Source: Hydrangea macrophylla
Taxonomy: Eukaryota; Streptophyta; Magnoliopsida; Cornales; Hydrangeaceae
Assembly (NCBI GenBank): GCA_033977485.1
Contig: CM066987.1
Span: 53,098,533 to 53,162,532, forward strand
Reading direction: 5' to 3'
Length of the DNA stretch: 64,000 nucleotides
In this document: piece by piece, positions 23,761 through 36,169 of the stretch
How the letters are laid out: every line of letters starts with the position of its first letter
Numbering within the stretch: position 1 is the first letter of the stretch
The notes under the pieces: model-generated
Database searches by the model: none
Told to the model about the DNA's origin: nothing
Seen by the model: the letters and a program-made list of their open reading frames with translations, nothing else
Made by a program: the position numbers and the translations under genes

Positions 23761-25227
23761 AGGATCAAAAATGCAAATCAAACATTATTTTTCATAACAC
23801 ATTTTACAAGATGCCTTTAAATGTGTTGTACTTTGTAAGTTTAAATTTTTCACATTTTTTTATGCACTACTTATACATTACAGGATATATGCATTTAAAT
23901 GTTGTGGAATGTGTTGTGTATCTAACATTTCTCTAATAAAATTATGAGTTATCTAATCTAATTTTAATGATCTCTTAAAAATCATTTTAATGATCTCTTA
24001 AAAATCACTTTTACCTAGTCAATAATCCATGTTATGCACGGACTGTACGGCATTGGTTTAACATTTGTTAAGTTAACAGCATAGGTTTATAAAGTTTTAG
24101 CTTTGCTTGTTTTGATGAAATATTTTATGAACAATACTTTCATGTTTTAATTATAAGGTGAAAGTATTTTTTGAAAAATATTTTACATCAACATAGTAAA
24201 TAAATATGCATGCACGCAAGCATACGAGTCGGGTATAAGTTCGTTACCTAGCGGAAACGGATCGCCGAACGGTATTGTTACGAGCCCAATCAAGAACTAC
24301 GAACATGCTACACCTATATCGCTTTCCGTGCACTCCCTTGTGCTTCGCCTAGGTCGTAGAAGACGCTACTGGAGCGGTCTCCATCAATGTCACGTGCTAA
24401 ATCTCATAGCTCCAATGGTGATGGCCAAAAGAGAGAAAACCGTGAGAGAGAGGGGAGAGATATAGAGAGGCTAGGTGTATTATTGTATCTTAGGGATTCT
24501 CATATGTGTGTTTATATCATATATATATACACACATATTCACCAAACCCTAGGGCTCCAAGAGCCAAAGGCCCATTGGACCCGGTCCAATGATATGTGGG
24601 TGTCCGTATGGCCGACAATATTTATTACATCTCTCACTCACTCACATAGGGCTTGTTACCAAAACAATCTCTCGAAATAGAACTTCTCATCTCTTTATAT
24701 AGGGAAATAAAATGTGCGACCTTATGAAAAGAAAGTACAGCGACAGGAGTGTAATGCCAAATCATCACCATAACCAGCAAGACACATCACTCGGAAGCTT
24801 CTCGTGTATGCCTTAGATGATTCAACAACACCTGACACAGCATTCTCAATCCTTTAGTGAAAAGAATTGCTGCACCACCTCAATGTAATGTACTCATGAC
24901 ATATCAGTAACAAAATACGATTGTCGCAGGCCTGCTAATAAGTGACAAAAACATGGTGTGTTATTGAATGGTCTTTCCTGAGCCCACAATCCGACTAACT
25001 TGACCGCTTGCCCAGACACACCCCATAGAACGGAATTATCTCTTCGTCCTAGGATAGCATGCTAAAGTAGATGACATCAAGCGTCCTTTTCATGACATAG
25101 TCTCAAGTCGTGAAGCAACCAGTTTGTAGGATAACCAATGTCTTGGATATGCTACGTGGCTCACACAATAATGAAGAGGAATCCATTCACTGCTCCACAA
25201 TAGATCACAAAAAGCACATGCAGTATG
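23761..25227. other. Intergenic, no gene recognised
   Basis: AT-rich to about 24180, then a mixed-composition stretch (about 24200-25227) including short ORFs without motifs. The second part could be an old, unrecognised repeat, but I see no ends or duplications. The five bases before 25228 (GTATG) would be the left target duplication of E0; its partner lies outside the window. Confidence 0.4.
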
Positions 25228-26875
25228 TGACACGAATATTTTTCTGTGTGCGCTTGTGTGCTATACCCAAGTGTAGGTAATCGTGCAAGTAGTAAACTGG
25301 ATTAAGTCCAGGTCGATCCCACAGGGAAGGATGAGAATTAAGTTACCTAGATTAGACTCTAAAAGTAAAGAAGATTCAATGTTTTAAAAGAAATGTAGAA
25401 CACAAAGTTCTACAAATAACAACTACTAAAATTAAAAGCAACTAAATTAAATTAACTAACGATTAACTATTTAACTAAAGCGAGATTTTAAAAGCGGTTT
25501 TTCTTAATAAAAGGAAGTGTTGGGATCACGCGAATCCACTATGACCTAGCCGTCTACCATGCAATTGCAATTAAGCTCAATGGAGTACATCTTCTACAGA
25601 ATTTCGTACTTCTCTAAGGATCTAGAATCAATAGCCCTTTCATGACCGGGACCATATCATCTCAATTAAGTGCGAAATACATGAAAGCGGTTTAATTCAA
25701 TAGTTAAGACTCGCACCTACAATGGTGTTAGCATTGCGGGTGGTTTGCAAAATGTATTGAAAGAAAATGCCTTAAGGCCTTAAGTTCAAAGACTGCTTTG
25801 ACAAACTGAGCATTTGGGGACAGTTTGATAACAAATCCTTAAAACAGAAAGTCTTAGAATACTGTATAGGATGTTCTCAAGAATCTGAGAGTTTGATCGA
25901 TCGATGCGCTTTCGATCGATCGACAATCGTCATCTCTCAATCGATCGAAATGTCTTCAATCGATTGACTATATCTCTGTACCGATCGATCGAAATAACTC
26001 CGATCGATCGAACACAAGTATTATTCTGGTGCATGGCAGAGGCTTGAAATCACATTTTCATCGCGATCTCCCAACCTTGGACTACTCAGACATGGTCTGG
26101 AGTGTCCCAGATGCGTTCTTAACGTAAAGATTCATTAAGGTGTCGTTTGGTTGTGAGCTTTTCATTAAAATCATGAAAACTTGAGATTTTAACGTATCTA
26201 GCATACAAAGCAATAAGATTAAACACTAAACTACGATTATTTAAGTGCAGTATGTAAATAAAACGATAACTAAGTAACCTGGAACAAAGAACTCGTATTA
26301 AACCAAATGGAATCCAAGCTATCAATGTAAAAACTTGAGTAACAACCTACAAAACAACCCAAAAACTCTCTCTCTCTCTATGAAAACTGATAAAAAGTAA
26401 GTGAAGGCGTCCCCCTGGACGTAAACAATACGAGTTTTTATGGTAGAATCCTAATGCTAGGGTTAAAACTCCGTCTTTTGCTGCGTGCGCGTATTCTGAT
26501 AAAAGGCATGTTCGATCGATCGACAAACTCTCGATCGATTGAACTTCAAGAATATTCGATCGCTTGAGACAAGTTAGATCGATCGAAACCTCGATCGCTT
26601 GAGAGGACCTCGATCGATCGATCTTCAATTTTCAGCTTTGAATTGTCTTCATTGGAGCCAAGCACTTCCTTTTTATCCTGCTCCTTCAATTATTCACACA
26701 GCGACAGAAATCTGCACAAATCACAGCTAAAACACACAACTTATCATAGATTAATCATACTGTGTAGAAACTGGCATCGTAATCCAAACTGCAAATATAT
26801 GAGGAAATTGTGAACTAAATTAGTGTATTTTCTTCTTTCAGCGCAGTTGTATTTTACAAATACCCCCACTTGTCA
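25228..26875 (-). repeat. 3' LTR of E0
   Basis: 1648 bp; plus-strand reading starts TGACACG and ends CTTGTCA, giving 5 bp inverted termini TGACA/TGTCA. It abuts CAACCCCCAACT, an inverse polypurine tract. It contains GGTCGATCCCACAGGG, a motif like the GGTCGAACCCACAGAG found at the same place in the E1 and E2 LTRs. Confidence 0.75.
25885..26625. repeat. CGATCGATCG motif arrays in the E0 LTR
   Basis: Two clusters (about 25893-26012 and 26513-26625) of CGATCGATCG or close variants (TCGATCGCTTGAG, TCGATCGATTGA), spaced about 15-30 bases apart, with about five to seven units each. The same motifs recur at 60430-61060. Confidence 0.85.
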
Positions 26876-29800
26876 CAACCCCCAACTAGCGAGTTGCTAG
26901 TCCCTAGCAATAAAGTGAAAAATTAAACAAGCTAACTACTACTACAACGATTAGAATAAGCAAAATAAAATTAAAACAGACTAATCTAATAAGAAAGAGA
27001 CGCTACCTAACTCACTTTCGCAGGCATCGCGGTTGCATTTAGCAATTGCAACATGCCGTTAAACCCTTAGGTTCCCCTAGTGGACGAGTGTTGTCTCGTG
27101 AGGATTTGCAGTGAATATACCCACAAAATTCTCAATTTTTAAGATCAAAAAGATGTAGAAAAACTTATAAACATTTCTTCCTATTTGGCTATCAGTTTAG
27201 CTCTACAAAATATATCAACCTCATACAAACCATGAAGAAACCCACATGTTCCTCATGTCATCAAGATAACTATACATATGCATTCCATTCATGTAACCGT
27301 GTGTGTGTGAAAATAACAGCTATGCATCCAACTTCATTTTAGAGTTGTTTAGACTATCACACCCTTTGGAATTCGTAGTTTCAACTCAACTCTCACATGG
27401 GGTTACGCTCCAAAATGAACATCTCACAGAAACTGGTCTAATAATGATTGATCATGGTGTGAAACTTTAATAAGAGTGATGTTCTGGCTACTAGTGTTTT
27501 ACACCTAACTCGATAAAGGACGAACATTTAGAGTATATAGTCTTATGAAAGGAATACTACTTACTAGAGGAGCGAAATACCGTGGATACTCGAATTACAC
27601 GTTCATATTCAAACTAAGTTGTTAAAAATCATTAAGACTTTGACTTTTCGGCGTTTATTTTGTAGGATAGAAATAAGAGGGGCAAGATGTGCACATCCTT
27701 AGCATGTGATAGGGACTAATTTATTTCTTCTTTATTCCAACCATCCTCTATTCTCATATACATTTATTTCTTTTTACTCCTCCTTCCTTCATTTTTTTTT
27801 AACCTAGATCTCCTTGCATATTTTTCTTTTTTATAACGTCCTTCCCACGACTACTCCCTTCTCATCACATACTTCAACAATTTTAATCACATTAGATGTG
27901 CAATCGAGTTTTTAGAGGTTAAAGTATTAGATGAAGGGTTTTAGGCTTTCATATTGGCAATATTTAATCGTTGTGGGGTTAAGAGATTCTTGGATGTTGA
28001 TACAGGTATATGAAAAAGGTAAGGAATGAATAATGATGGCTTAAATCATTTTCTTAACTTCTTAGTTTTAGCACTTCAGTGTTCATTGAGTTTAGTTGGT
28101 AGATCCTGAACGTTCTCCTCTAATAAACAGCCTAAATGAAGAATTAGAGACTACTCAACGAATTTAAAATATATTCAAGAAGAACAATTCGAATTTATTG
28201 TGATAAGTCCCTCAGAATTGAAGTTTGGGCTCAAAAGCTCACTAAGGGTAACTAGTTTCCACTACTTATACCTTAAAGCATAACAATCGTATTAACTCTT
28301 ATTTAGGTTTTCAGCATAGCTATTAAAACGTGCAAATGGATGTTGGATACTAGAATGGTCAACATATGCATTCGTCTTGGTGACACTAGAAAACACACGT
28401 GAATGTAATTTATAAAAGGAAGAGATTGATATGAATATATCATCGCTGGATAGCAGCTGAATAAGAGAGAATATTTACAAGTATTCTACCGATAAAGTTC
28501 ATAATAACAAAAATTTCAAAAATTGAAATGTAATATTTGTTCTTTGCTTATAGCTCAATTTTCAAAATTTCTTCGTTTACGTGCGCATCTGTGATTGTAT
28601 TCAATGTGCAATAAAGTAAATCAGATTGCTACATAACGTAAACACATGCTTAGGTGATAATCTATTTACATCCCACCCCCAACTGAAAATCGCGATGACC
28701 TCAGAAGTTGATTTTCAACAATAGATCAGAAGATATCACCTGCTAAAGCAACGCAATAACTGCAAGCGTAACTAAAACTACTATTACAAATACTACTCCA
28801 TTTTCGCATGAATCACGATTGCATTTAGCATATGCAAGAAGCCTTTTAAACCCCTAGGTGTCCCTAGTCGGACGAGTGAAGTCTCGTGAGGGTTCTCGTC
28901 AACAAGTCACCCACAACCATCTTTATTAACTTATCAATTTAAAAACTTTTATTAAAAATAAAGAACATAATATTCAATACTCCTTCCTCATATAACAAAG
29001 ATTTGAAATAGAATAATGAACATAAAGAAACATAATGAAACATCCACCTAAATCATGAAAAACAATCTCAAGCACATGCATCGTATAAATCAATAGAGTT
29101 TCTCATAAAATTGCACGTGTGTGATGTGGTAGTCAAATGAACACGCGCATGTCATAAAGTTGGAATATAACTCGGATAACCATTTAACTATGTCTCGACT
29201 ACGAATCTCACAATGTCAATTACACTCTAAAATGAAACACTCAGAAATAGGTGTAATTTTTCTAAAATATGTGAGTAAAGGAAATATGTTTTCAAAACGA
29301 GAAATGCTCACATATGACTCGAAAAAGACGCATGACACGAAAGAACAGTAGTCTCATGGATAGGATGCCAATAATCAACAAAAATTAATCATTACCATGT
29401 TTTAATCCCCCTTCCATCATTTCCATATCCAAACCATGTCTCCTAGGATCAAATAAGACTTTTCAAAGGTTATAACGTGGCTCAGGCAATGAAAAAGGAT
29501 AGAAAGGATTCATTAGGTAGTTTTCAGAATGGCATTGTAAGGCATGTTCGATTTCTTTCATTCATCTCTTCTACCAACTTTCATCTTTTCATTCTCTTCT
29601 TTTCATCACCTTTCTTTTTCTTTTGTTTTTTTTTTCAACCTTATTCTTTTTTTTTTCTTTTTCTTTTCGTTGCTTTTTGAATAATCAATCAATAAATAAC
29701 AAGGCAACCACCCCAAACATCATCTTATTTTCTTTTTCTTCTTAATCGACACATCGCCTTAATACCATTAAAAGTTGACGAATCTCTCAGTGGTAAACTC

Positions 29801-30470
29801 CAAGTTGGTCAAGTTGGAGCAAAAACAAGGATAATGGTGATTAAGGGAAAAGGGCATTTTAACGGCTCAAAGGGCGAACTAAGGAAATTTTTATCATTTT
29901 TCTGGATAGTGGTAAACAAAGAGGGCCTATTATCATGTCCTATGGTTATATGATTCTTCAACTTTTACGACGGAAGATTGTTTAGCATGGTAACAAAGAT
30001 TTTAACTTGACTATCAACCAAAACAAGAATAATGAGACTAAACAACAAGTTAATGAGCTATTTCAATGAAATTCGACAAACACAAGATGTATTTATAACC
30101 CTCTAAAAAGAAAAGATAGGCTCAAAAGCTCACTGGGCTTAGTCTCCACCATGTGTTATCTAGAAATCCGAATCATATTATAGTTCACAACCAACATGTA
30201 TTCCAATGACTACGTGCAGTGCATAGGTTTATGTGCAAATTTATGATATAAAACTACGATTCAAACGATACATAACTTAAAACATTTCAACATAACTTCA
30301 GCAAATGTTTAATCACATCTTCTTTTGTTTATCATTCTATAACAATCATAGTTACATAACAAGAAGTATCAAATTGAGATTGCAAAAACCGTAGGTAACA
30401 TCGTTTATTTAAGCACAAGAATTGACAAAATTTTTGGAAAATTGCAGTATAATGTGCATGCGTGTGCATA
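26876..30470 (-). repeat. Two diverged copies of a roughly 1.8 kb post-coding module
   Basis: Copy 1 (26876-28675) starts CAACCCCCAACT right after the E0 LTR; copy 2 (28676-30470) starts CCCACCCCCAACT. Both then hold a GGTTGCATTTAGC or GATTGCATTTAGC block, a TTAAACCC..TAGGT.CCCTAGT block, GGACGAGTG..GTCTCGTGAG, and about 1.35-1.45 kb later CTCAAAAGCTCACT followed by an AGT.TCCAC block. The same blocks appear in E2 at 43190-44660. No coding region. Copy 1 belongs to E0; copy 2 is probably the 3' region of E1. Confidence 0.6.
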
Positions 30471-30730
30471 CCCCCAAACCTAAACCTTTCATTGTCCCCA
30501 ATGAAACAATAAAATGAAAGAAATGAGAGTACGTAAGGAAGGAACGATATTACCTCGATCTCGGCAAACACAAACCAGGTGAACGTATAATAATATGGAA
30601 TCAAAGTTCAATCAGGCTCCAAACGAAGCTACTAATCACCTGGTAATACTTAACAATAGAAAATAAAAGAACAGAATAATAACAATAACAGTTAAATATT
30701 TAGATTATTTTTTTTATTTTTTATTTTTTA

Positions 30731-30761
<31 letters not shown>

Positions 30762-31321
30762 TTTTAAAATAGAATAATAGAATCTAAACTATAATCAAGA
30801 GACTCAATAAAAATAAAAGAAACAAACAGAACTTATAAAAACAAAGACAGACGAACCTAAACAGGGCTAAAAGAACAAACAGAAAGTATAAAAAAAACAC
30901 TGACCAGGTATGGAGAGAGGAGGGAAGAGAACAAAGGAGAAAAACCAGAAAACCCTACCTCGTGCGAGCGGGCAGCGTGAGCGAGCCTCGCGCGCGCGAA
31001 TCCTTCCGCGAGTTTAAGCAGAAGCTTGTTTTACATTTTATAAAAGAAAAATTTCTAAGTCCTCAGATCGCGCGAGCGGACCGCTCGAGCGAACCCCCTC
31101 GCGCGCGCGAATTGTGGCCTTTTCCTCTTTTTTAGTATAAAAATGTATATAAGTCCAAAATGAATTATCCCCGACCCCTAAACCTGTTCAGAAAACTCAA
31201 AAACTGACCAAAACGACCCAAAAATATGCAAAAATCAAAGAAACGAACAAATTAAAGCTTGGGTTGCCTCCCAAGAAGCGCTATCTTTTACGTCTTTAGC
31301 TAGACCGTTCTAGCTCAAGAT
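30471..31321 (-). repeat. E1 post-coding region with CGCGCGAGCG motifs
   Basis: Non-coding. Begins with another polypurine-like ACCCCCAAACCTAAACC, then a small foldback (TTTCATTGTCCCCAATGAAA), an ATT-rich stretch (about 30712-30765), and two groups of CG-rich motifs at about 30960-31015 and 31067-31112 (GCGAGCGGACCGCTCGAGCGA type). It ends with the conserved block at about 31260-31320 next to the protease stop. Confidence 0.7.
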
Positions 31322-33908
31322 TTATGGAGGCCGTAAATCGAACTGTGTACCCCTAAGGATATTAGGAAGAGCTCGGTGGTAAGCAGAAATAATGTTGCTT
31401 TGGATTAATTCATTTGACGGTTCATCCTTTTTGGTTTCAAATCGATTCTTCACCTTTTGAGTAAATTCGTCATTAGGATCTAAATTATTCAAATTCGTCC
31501 GCTTATCACTAACCATAATGTTTTCCTCACACGTATTTATTCCTATATTAGGTTCAATATTCTGTCGTACCTCACTCTCCGCCTCACATAGGTAATCGCC
31601 GTCTTTAGGAGGTTGATCAACAGCGTTGAAAACATTCAATTTTAAATTCATATTCCCAAATGACACTTTCATTACCCCCGTCCTACAGTTAACACGAGCG
31701 TTAGCGGTTGCTAAGAATGGACGACCTAGAATGACAGGAGTGTGCTTCCTAGCATCTAGTATGGGTTCAGTATCAAGGACCATGAAATCAACAGGATAAT
31801 AGCATTTGTCAACTTTAACTAAGATGTCCTCGACGATTCCTCTAGGGATTTTAACAAAACGATCCGCTAATTGAATAGTAGCGGTCGTAAGTTTAAGTTC
31901 ACCTAGTCCTAACTGTTTGTAGACGTGATAAGGTAGGAGATTAACACTAGCTTCTAAGTCAAGGAGAGCCCTATGGATGATAGTGTCACCTATGACACAT
32001 GAAATTGTAGGCGTACCTGGATCTTTATACTTCGGAGCAGCATGTTGGAAAATAGAACTTACTTTTTCCGTGAGAAAGACCTTTTTCGGAGTATGACTAC
32101 GCAATTTACGTTTTTGAGTGCATAGGTCTTTAAGACATTTAGCGTAAGCGGGAATTTGTTTTATAGCATCGAGGAATGGAATATTGATTTTTACTTGTTT
32201 AAACACCTCGAGTATATCTTCAGCTTTTGACCCTTTCTTAGACAAATGTGACGGTCCCTCAACGTTTGGTGGAAAAGGTAGTTTTGGAACAATATTAGTT
32301 GGGACCGATTCTTTTTTTTTTTCTACTTTGATTCACATCCTCACCCCTCTCTTTATTCGAGTTAACGTTTGCATCCCTCATAACCTCCCTCGGAATCTCA
32401 ACAACTTCTTCCTCTCGAATAGTCGTCCTAGTTGACACAGCGTTCACTTGCTCACTCGTACCACCCACCTCGTATTGTCCCTTAGGGTTCGGAATAGGTT
32501 GACTTGGCAACTTACTCTCGGTTAAACGATTTAGCGTGTTAGATATTTGTCCCACTTGGGACTCCAGTTTTGCAATGGACTGAGTGTGGGAATGTACTAA
32601 CTGGATCACCGGACCAAAACTTTCAAGTGAGGCCAACACCTTCTCCTCGAAAGCGTTAACCCGTGGAGGGTTAGGATTAGGAGGGGGTTGTTGGTATTGA
32701 CTTTGTTGATATTGGGATCGATAAGTATTAGGAAAATTGTTTGACGTAGGATTATAGTTATTTCGTGGGAATCGTTGCATAGAATTAACGTGTTGCTCAA
32801 CAAATTTCGGAAATTGAGATGCAGAAGGACATACAAAGATATTATGAGATGGTTCAGAACATAATGCACATACTTCTGAAGAAGGTGGATTGGACCTAAT
32901 TCCCATCCTCATAAGTTGGTCAAGTTTTCTATTTAATTCTTGTATCTCAATCGATTGACTCGACTCGACTTTCACCTCTCGCTTAGGGTGAAGGTATCCC
33001 TCAGAACGTACTGACACAGCCTGGTGCATCGAATTCTCGCTTAACGTTTCAAAAATTTTCCATGCCTCGTCAACACTTTTGTGTAGGAAGGTACTTGCAC
33101 AAACGGCATCGACGGTATTCCGAATAGAGGGAATAAGTCCCTCGTAGAAAACCTGAACCAATTGCCACTTAGGAACCTGATGATGTGGACAAGAGCGTAA
33201 TAATTCTTTAAATTTCTCCCAAGTGTCATAAAGCGTCTCCCCATCTTGCATTACAAATTTTGTTATGAATTTCCTTATCTGATTCGTACGCATAATAGGG
33301 AAAAACTTTTGTAAAAATGCGGTGTGTAAGGCTTCCCATGTTCTAATTGTGTTTGGCTCCAAAGATTGGAGCCAGTATTTAGCTTTATCTTTTAAAGAGA
33401 ATGGAAAGAGCCGCAATTTTAATTCATCATCAGTGAAATTTTGGATTTTTAATGTAGAGCAAATATCTTGAAAATCTCCCAAGTGTTGATAAGGGTCTTC
33501 ATTAATGCGACCGTGAAAAGAAGGAAGTAGCGAGATGGTAGATGACTTTATCTCAAAGTGAGATGCCGACACCTCCGGTAAATCAATACATGTTTGTGGT
33601 GTGTAAGTCGTTGGTATAAAGTAATTTTTAAGCGGAGGAGGTGGCGGTATATTAAGATTATTCATATTATTTTCGTTGTTTCCGTCAGCCATTTTAATCG
33701 GTTCGATTGTAAAAGTTCGAGTTCTCCTTAATCGTTTAAGGGTACTTTGAATTTCGGCCTCAAACAACGACGACGGAATCGGCGTTGATTCGTCGTCTTG
33801 CAACCTAGCTCTAGAAGCTTGGGTTGCGGTCTTACTAACTCTTAAAGTACATTCAAGTTCAAGATCGATAAAATGTAATTCAGGTTTATTTGAACGCGTA
33901 CCAAACAT
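31322..33908 (-). pseudogene. E1 gag and aspartic protease (frameshifted)
   Basis: Gag begins at ATG 33908 (MFGTRSNKPELHF), matching the E2 gag start; the open frame extends 28 codons further upstream without a likely start. It has a poly-Pro stretch, the retrotransposon gag domain (about 33500-33000) and one CCHC knuckle (CALCSEPSHNIFVC). Gag stops at 32295 after a run of ten A on the coding strand (32318-32327). The protease frame (32245-31322) is shifted by one, while in E2 both are in one frame, so an indel in the A-run is likely. The protease active site reads DLEAS instead of DLGAS, which should abolish activity. The ORF ends GTQFDLRPP, with no RT after it. Confidence 0.8.
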
Positions 33909-34377
33909 AAACTTAAAAAGAAAAGAAATTAAAATTAGGACTGACTCAACAAATTCAAAAATAATCACGCAAATCAGACAACAAGCAAGCACACAGTACT
34001 ACTATGATGCATGAATATTATCTTGTAATGCAATGACCGCGTCAAGCCCAGCGCCCCGGGTTTCCTAGCTAATGCAGTGCAATTAACCCTAAACTAATGC
34101 AAATAGTGTGTCACAGCGCCCTGACTTACAGTGGTTTAAAGCGAATTTCAAAAGAAGCAATTTATTTAATTTTTTTTTTTATTTTTTCGCGTAAGCTCCT
34201 TTGATGCGCTAAGCTAATCCTCCCGAAAACGTTAGAATTTTGACGACTCGAGAAACTACAAAATAAAAAGAAAAGTTAGTAACTCAAAATAAAACGAAAA
34301 ATAAGAAAAGAAAATCTAATCTAATATTTACGAATTAACTAAACTAAGATTCTAAAACTAAAGGTAGTAATTTGCAA
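33909..34377 (-). other. E1 leader with conserved splice-donor-like site
   Basis: Untranslated leader between PBS and gag. It contains a block shared almost base for base with E2 (about 34033-34079, GACCGCGTCAAGCCCAGCGC and beyond) and CACTGTAAGTCAGGGCGCTG on the coding strand, with GTAAGT at 34129-34124. The block at 34187-34207 (TCGCGTAAGCTCC) is also shared. Confidence 0.7.
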
Positions 34378-34395
34378 TCCCCGGCAACGGCGCCA
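34378..34395 (-). other. E1 primer binding site (tRNA-Asp)
   Basis: TCCCCGGCAACGGCGCCA on the plus strand equals the 3' end of plant tRNA-Asp, so on the element strand it is the complementary primer site, five bases from the LTR. This is the primer type of Athila elements. It is not a tRNA gene: only the 3' end matches. Confidence 0.9.
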
Positions 34396-34400
34396 AAAAT

Positions 34401-35865
34401 TGATGTTGTCAATATCAAGATATAAAAGTATACTTTACTTTTCTAAAGATTTGTAGTGTGAAAGTAAAGGTCGAACCCACAGAGATTGAATACTACGCAC
34501 TTTAATTTTTAAATCCTAAATTTAGTTGATTAAGAAAAACGAGATTTTGATTTTGAATTTAATTAAACTAAGAACAATAAAATTAAATCTAAATTATGAA
34601 AGCGATTTAAAAGTGTTGTTATAAATATGTTTAAGAGAACCTAGGATTGCAAATCCACCACTAGCTTCATAATAGGAATATATATGAATTACTTTAGCCT
34701 ATTAAGTTGGATGATAATGGAGAATTGTAGCTACAAGCCCAATTCCTCCGTCAAGAAAATAACTATGGTTCAAGCACCAACATAATCCATCTTCGGTTAG
34801 CACGAATTATCCCACACTAAACTAGGGTTGTGGTATAATCCGTCTAATCTAGGCATGGACTATTCGGATACTTGATAGCACAATTCAATTTAAGCACCAT
34901 TACATGTAAACAATCTATACAAGCACAGCAAATATAGATCATTGAGCACATCACAGTCAAAATAGATCTAAGACAAGAATAAACTTTGAAAGTAATGATT
35001 TAATCAATAGAAGTACGATTTATTTATAAAAATCCTCTAAACATGTAACTGTCATCCATACATAATAAAACTACAATAAAAACATAAATAAAACCCTATT
35101 ACTTGGCTAGGGTTTCATTGAAACCCTAGATCTAGAGTTTAGTTGTCCATAGAATTGATGAACGGCAAGAGGTTGATGGAGGAGGCCATGAGAATCCTTG
35201 GTCTTCTTCTTCTTCTCCTTGCTTTCCTCTCTTCAATGGCTAAAATTTTTGTTGTATATGGCTGTATATAATATTGTGTAATGATGTGTAACCACAAAAT
35301 TGATTTAGAATAGGATTTATATAGAGTTTGGAAGGATTTAGGAAGCTTTCCTAAGTCAAATCGCACTAAAACAGCTATATTTACGTTTCTGGACGTCATA
35401 TGCACAAACCACCTTCGCTGGGCACTTTAATTTAATAAAATACGCGTTTTTGGTTTTTTCAAAGGTCGCTCGCGCGAGGTCCTTTTCGCTGCACTGCGCG
35501 ACTTTCGTAGAATTGCGATAACGTTTTGCTCAGAACTCGGATTGACTCGCCGTTTGAAGCCACGCGTCCGTAACTCAAAGATCTACATTTTATATCTCTG
35601 GAGAAATTTCTCAAATCTAAAGTATTCTTTATCAAAAATGCAATTTTCCGAGACTGCTACTGCATTCAGCTTTCACCGGAATCACCGTTTGAGCCCAGAA
35701 TGACTTCCAAAGCCACTAATCATTGGATTTTTGTGCATTATCAAATTAAAGCTCCAAATCCTAAAAAATTTAGAATACTTATTAAAAAATAACTAATAAC
35801 TACATGAAATGGGCTAACAAAGCGTATTTTTAGAACTATAAACGGCAACTATTCGTCGCCGATCA
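34401..35865 (-). repeat. E1 5' LTR
   Basis: 1465 bp; plus-strand reading TGATGTTGTC...CGCCGATCA. It shares with the E2 LTR the block GATTTGTAGTGTG..AAAGTA.AGGTCGAACCC, GATTGCAAATCCACCA (E2 has GATTAC), a telobox palindrome (35107-35129), a minus-strand TATATAAA (35324-35317) and CG-rich remnants at about 35464-35507. Overall sequence is otherwise well diverged from E2. The end at 35865 is inferred from the GATCA terminus also seen in E2. Confidence 0.75.
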
Positions 35866-36169
35866 GTAACAATCTGTAAAGAAATATACAATCTCCAAGC
35901 AACCAAGATCAAACGAAAGATATACAATGATACAGTCAGCGTATGATATATGAATAAAAAATAGAAACGATCACTGCAAAAGTAAAGCACTAGAAATGAC
36001 AGGGCAGTGATAATAGAGGTCATACAATCTCAAAACAGCCACCAGTCCAAAAATAACCACCGACAATCCCACATAATCCAAAAACCAAAAATAAATAAAG
36101 AGAGCAGAGAGATGAAAATAAGAAAGAAAAGATACAACAAAACTCTCCAAACACTCTCAACGTCAAGAC
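35866..36169 (-). other. E0 sequence between E1 and the env-position ORF
   Basis: About 300 bp of A-rich DNA, presumably the 3' flank of the E0 env-position ORF. No gene or motif seen. Confidence 0.4.

Larger units (their letters stand above)
28676..35865 (-). mobile_element. E1: non-autonomous Athila-type element with gag-protease only
   Basis: From its 5' end: LTR 34401-35865, tRNA-Asp PBS 34378-34395, leader with a GTAAGT site, gag 33908-32295, protease 32245-31322, then directly the GGGTTGCCTCCCAAGAAGCG block (about 31260) that in E2 follows the end of pol, CGCGCGAGCG motifs (30960-31125), and 3' sequence. Reverse transcriptase, RNase H, integrase and env-position ORF are absent. I find no second LTR; the left end given is the start of the 3' module and is uncertain. 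GTAAC follows the LTR at 35866-35870, but no matching left copy was found. Confidence 0.65.

Noticed and set aside
24387..24680. Plus-strand ORF of 97 codons
   Set aside because: Built of GAGAG and ATATAC simple sequence, no family resemblance.
32306..32330. Programmed frameshift between gag and protease in E1
   Set aside because: In E2 both lie in one frame, so an indel in the A-run is the simpler explanation; kept as a possibility only.
34378..34395. Match to tRNA-Asp (also 54995-55012) as a possible tRNA gene
   Set aside because: Only the 18-base 3' end matches and it sits five bases from an LTR; it is a primer binding site.
25228..35865. Treating 25228-26875 and 34401-35865 as the LTR pair of one element
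   Set aside because: They share layout motifs but are not the same sequence and carry different CG motifs, so they belong to different families.
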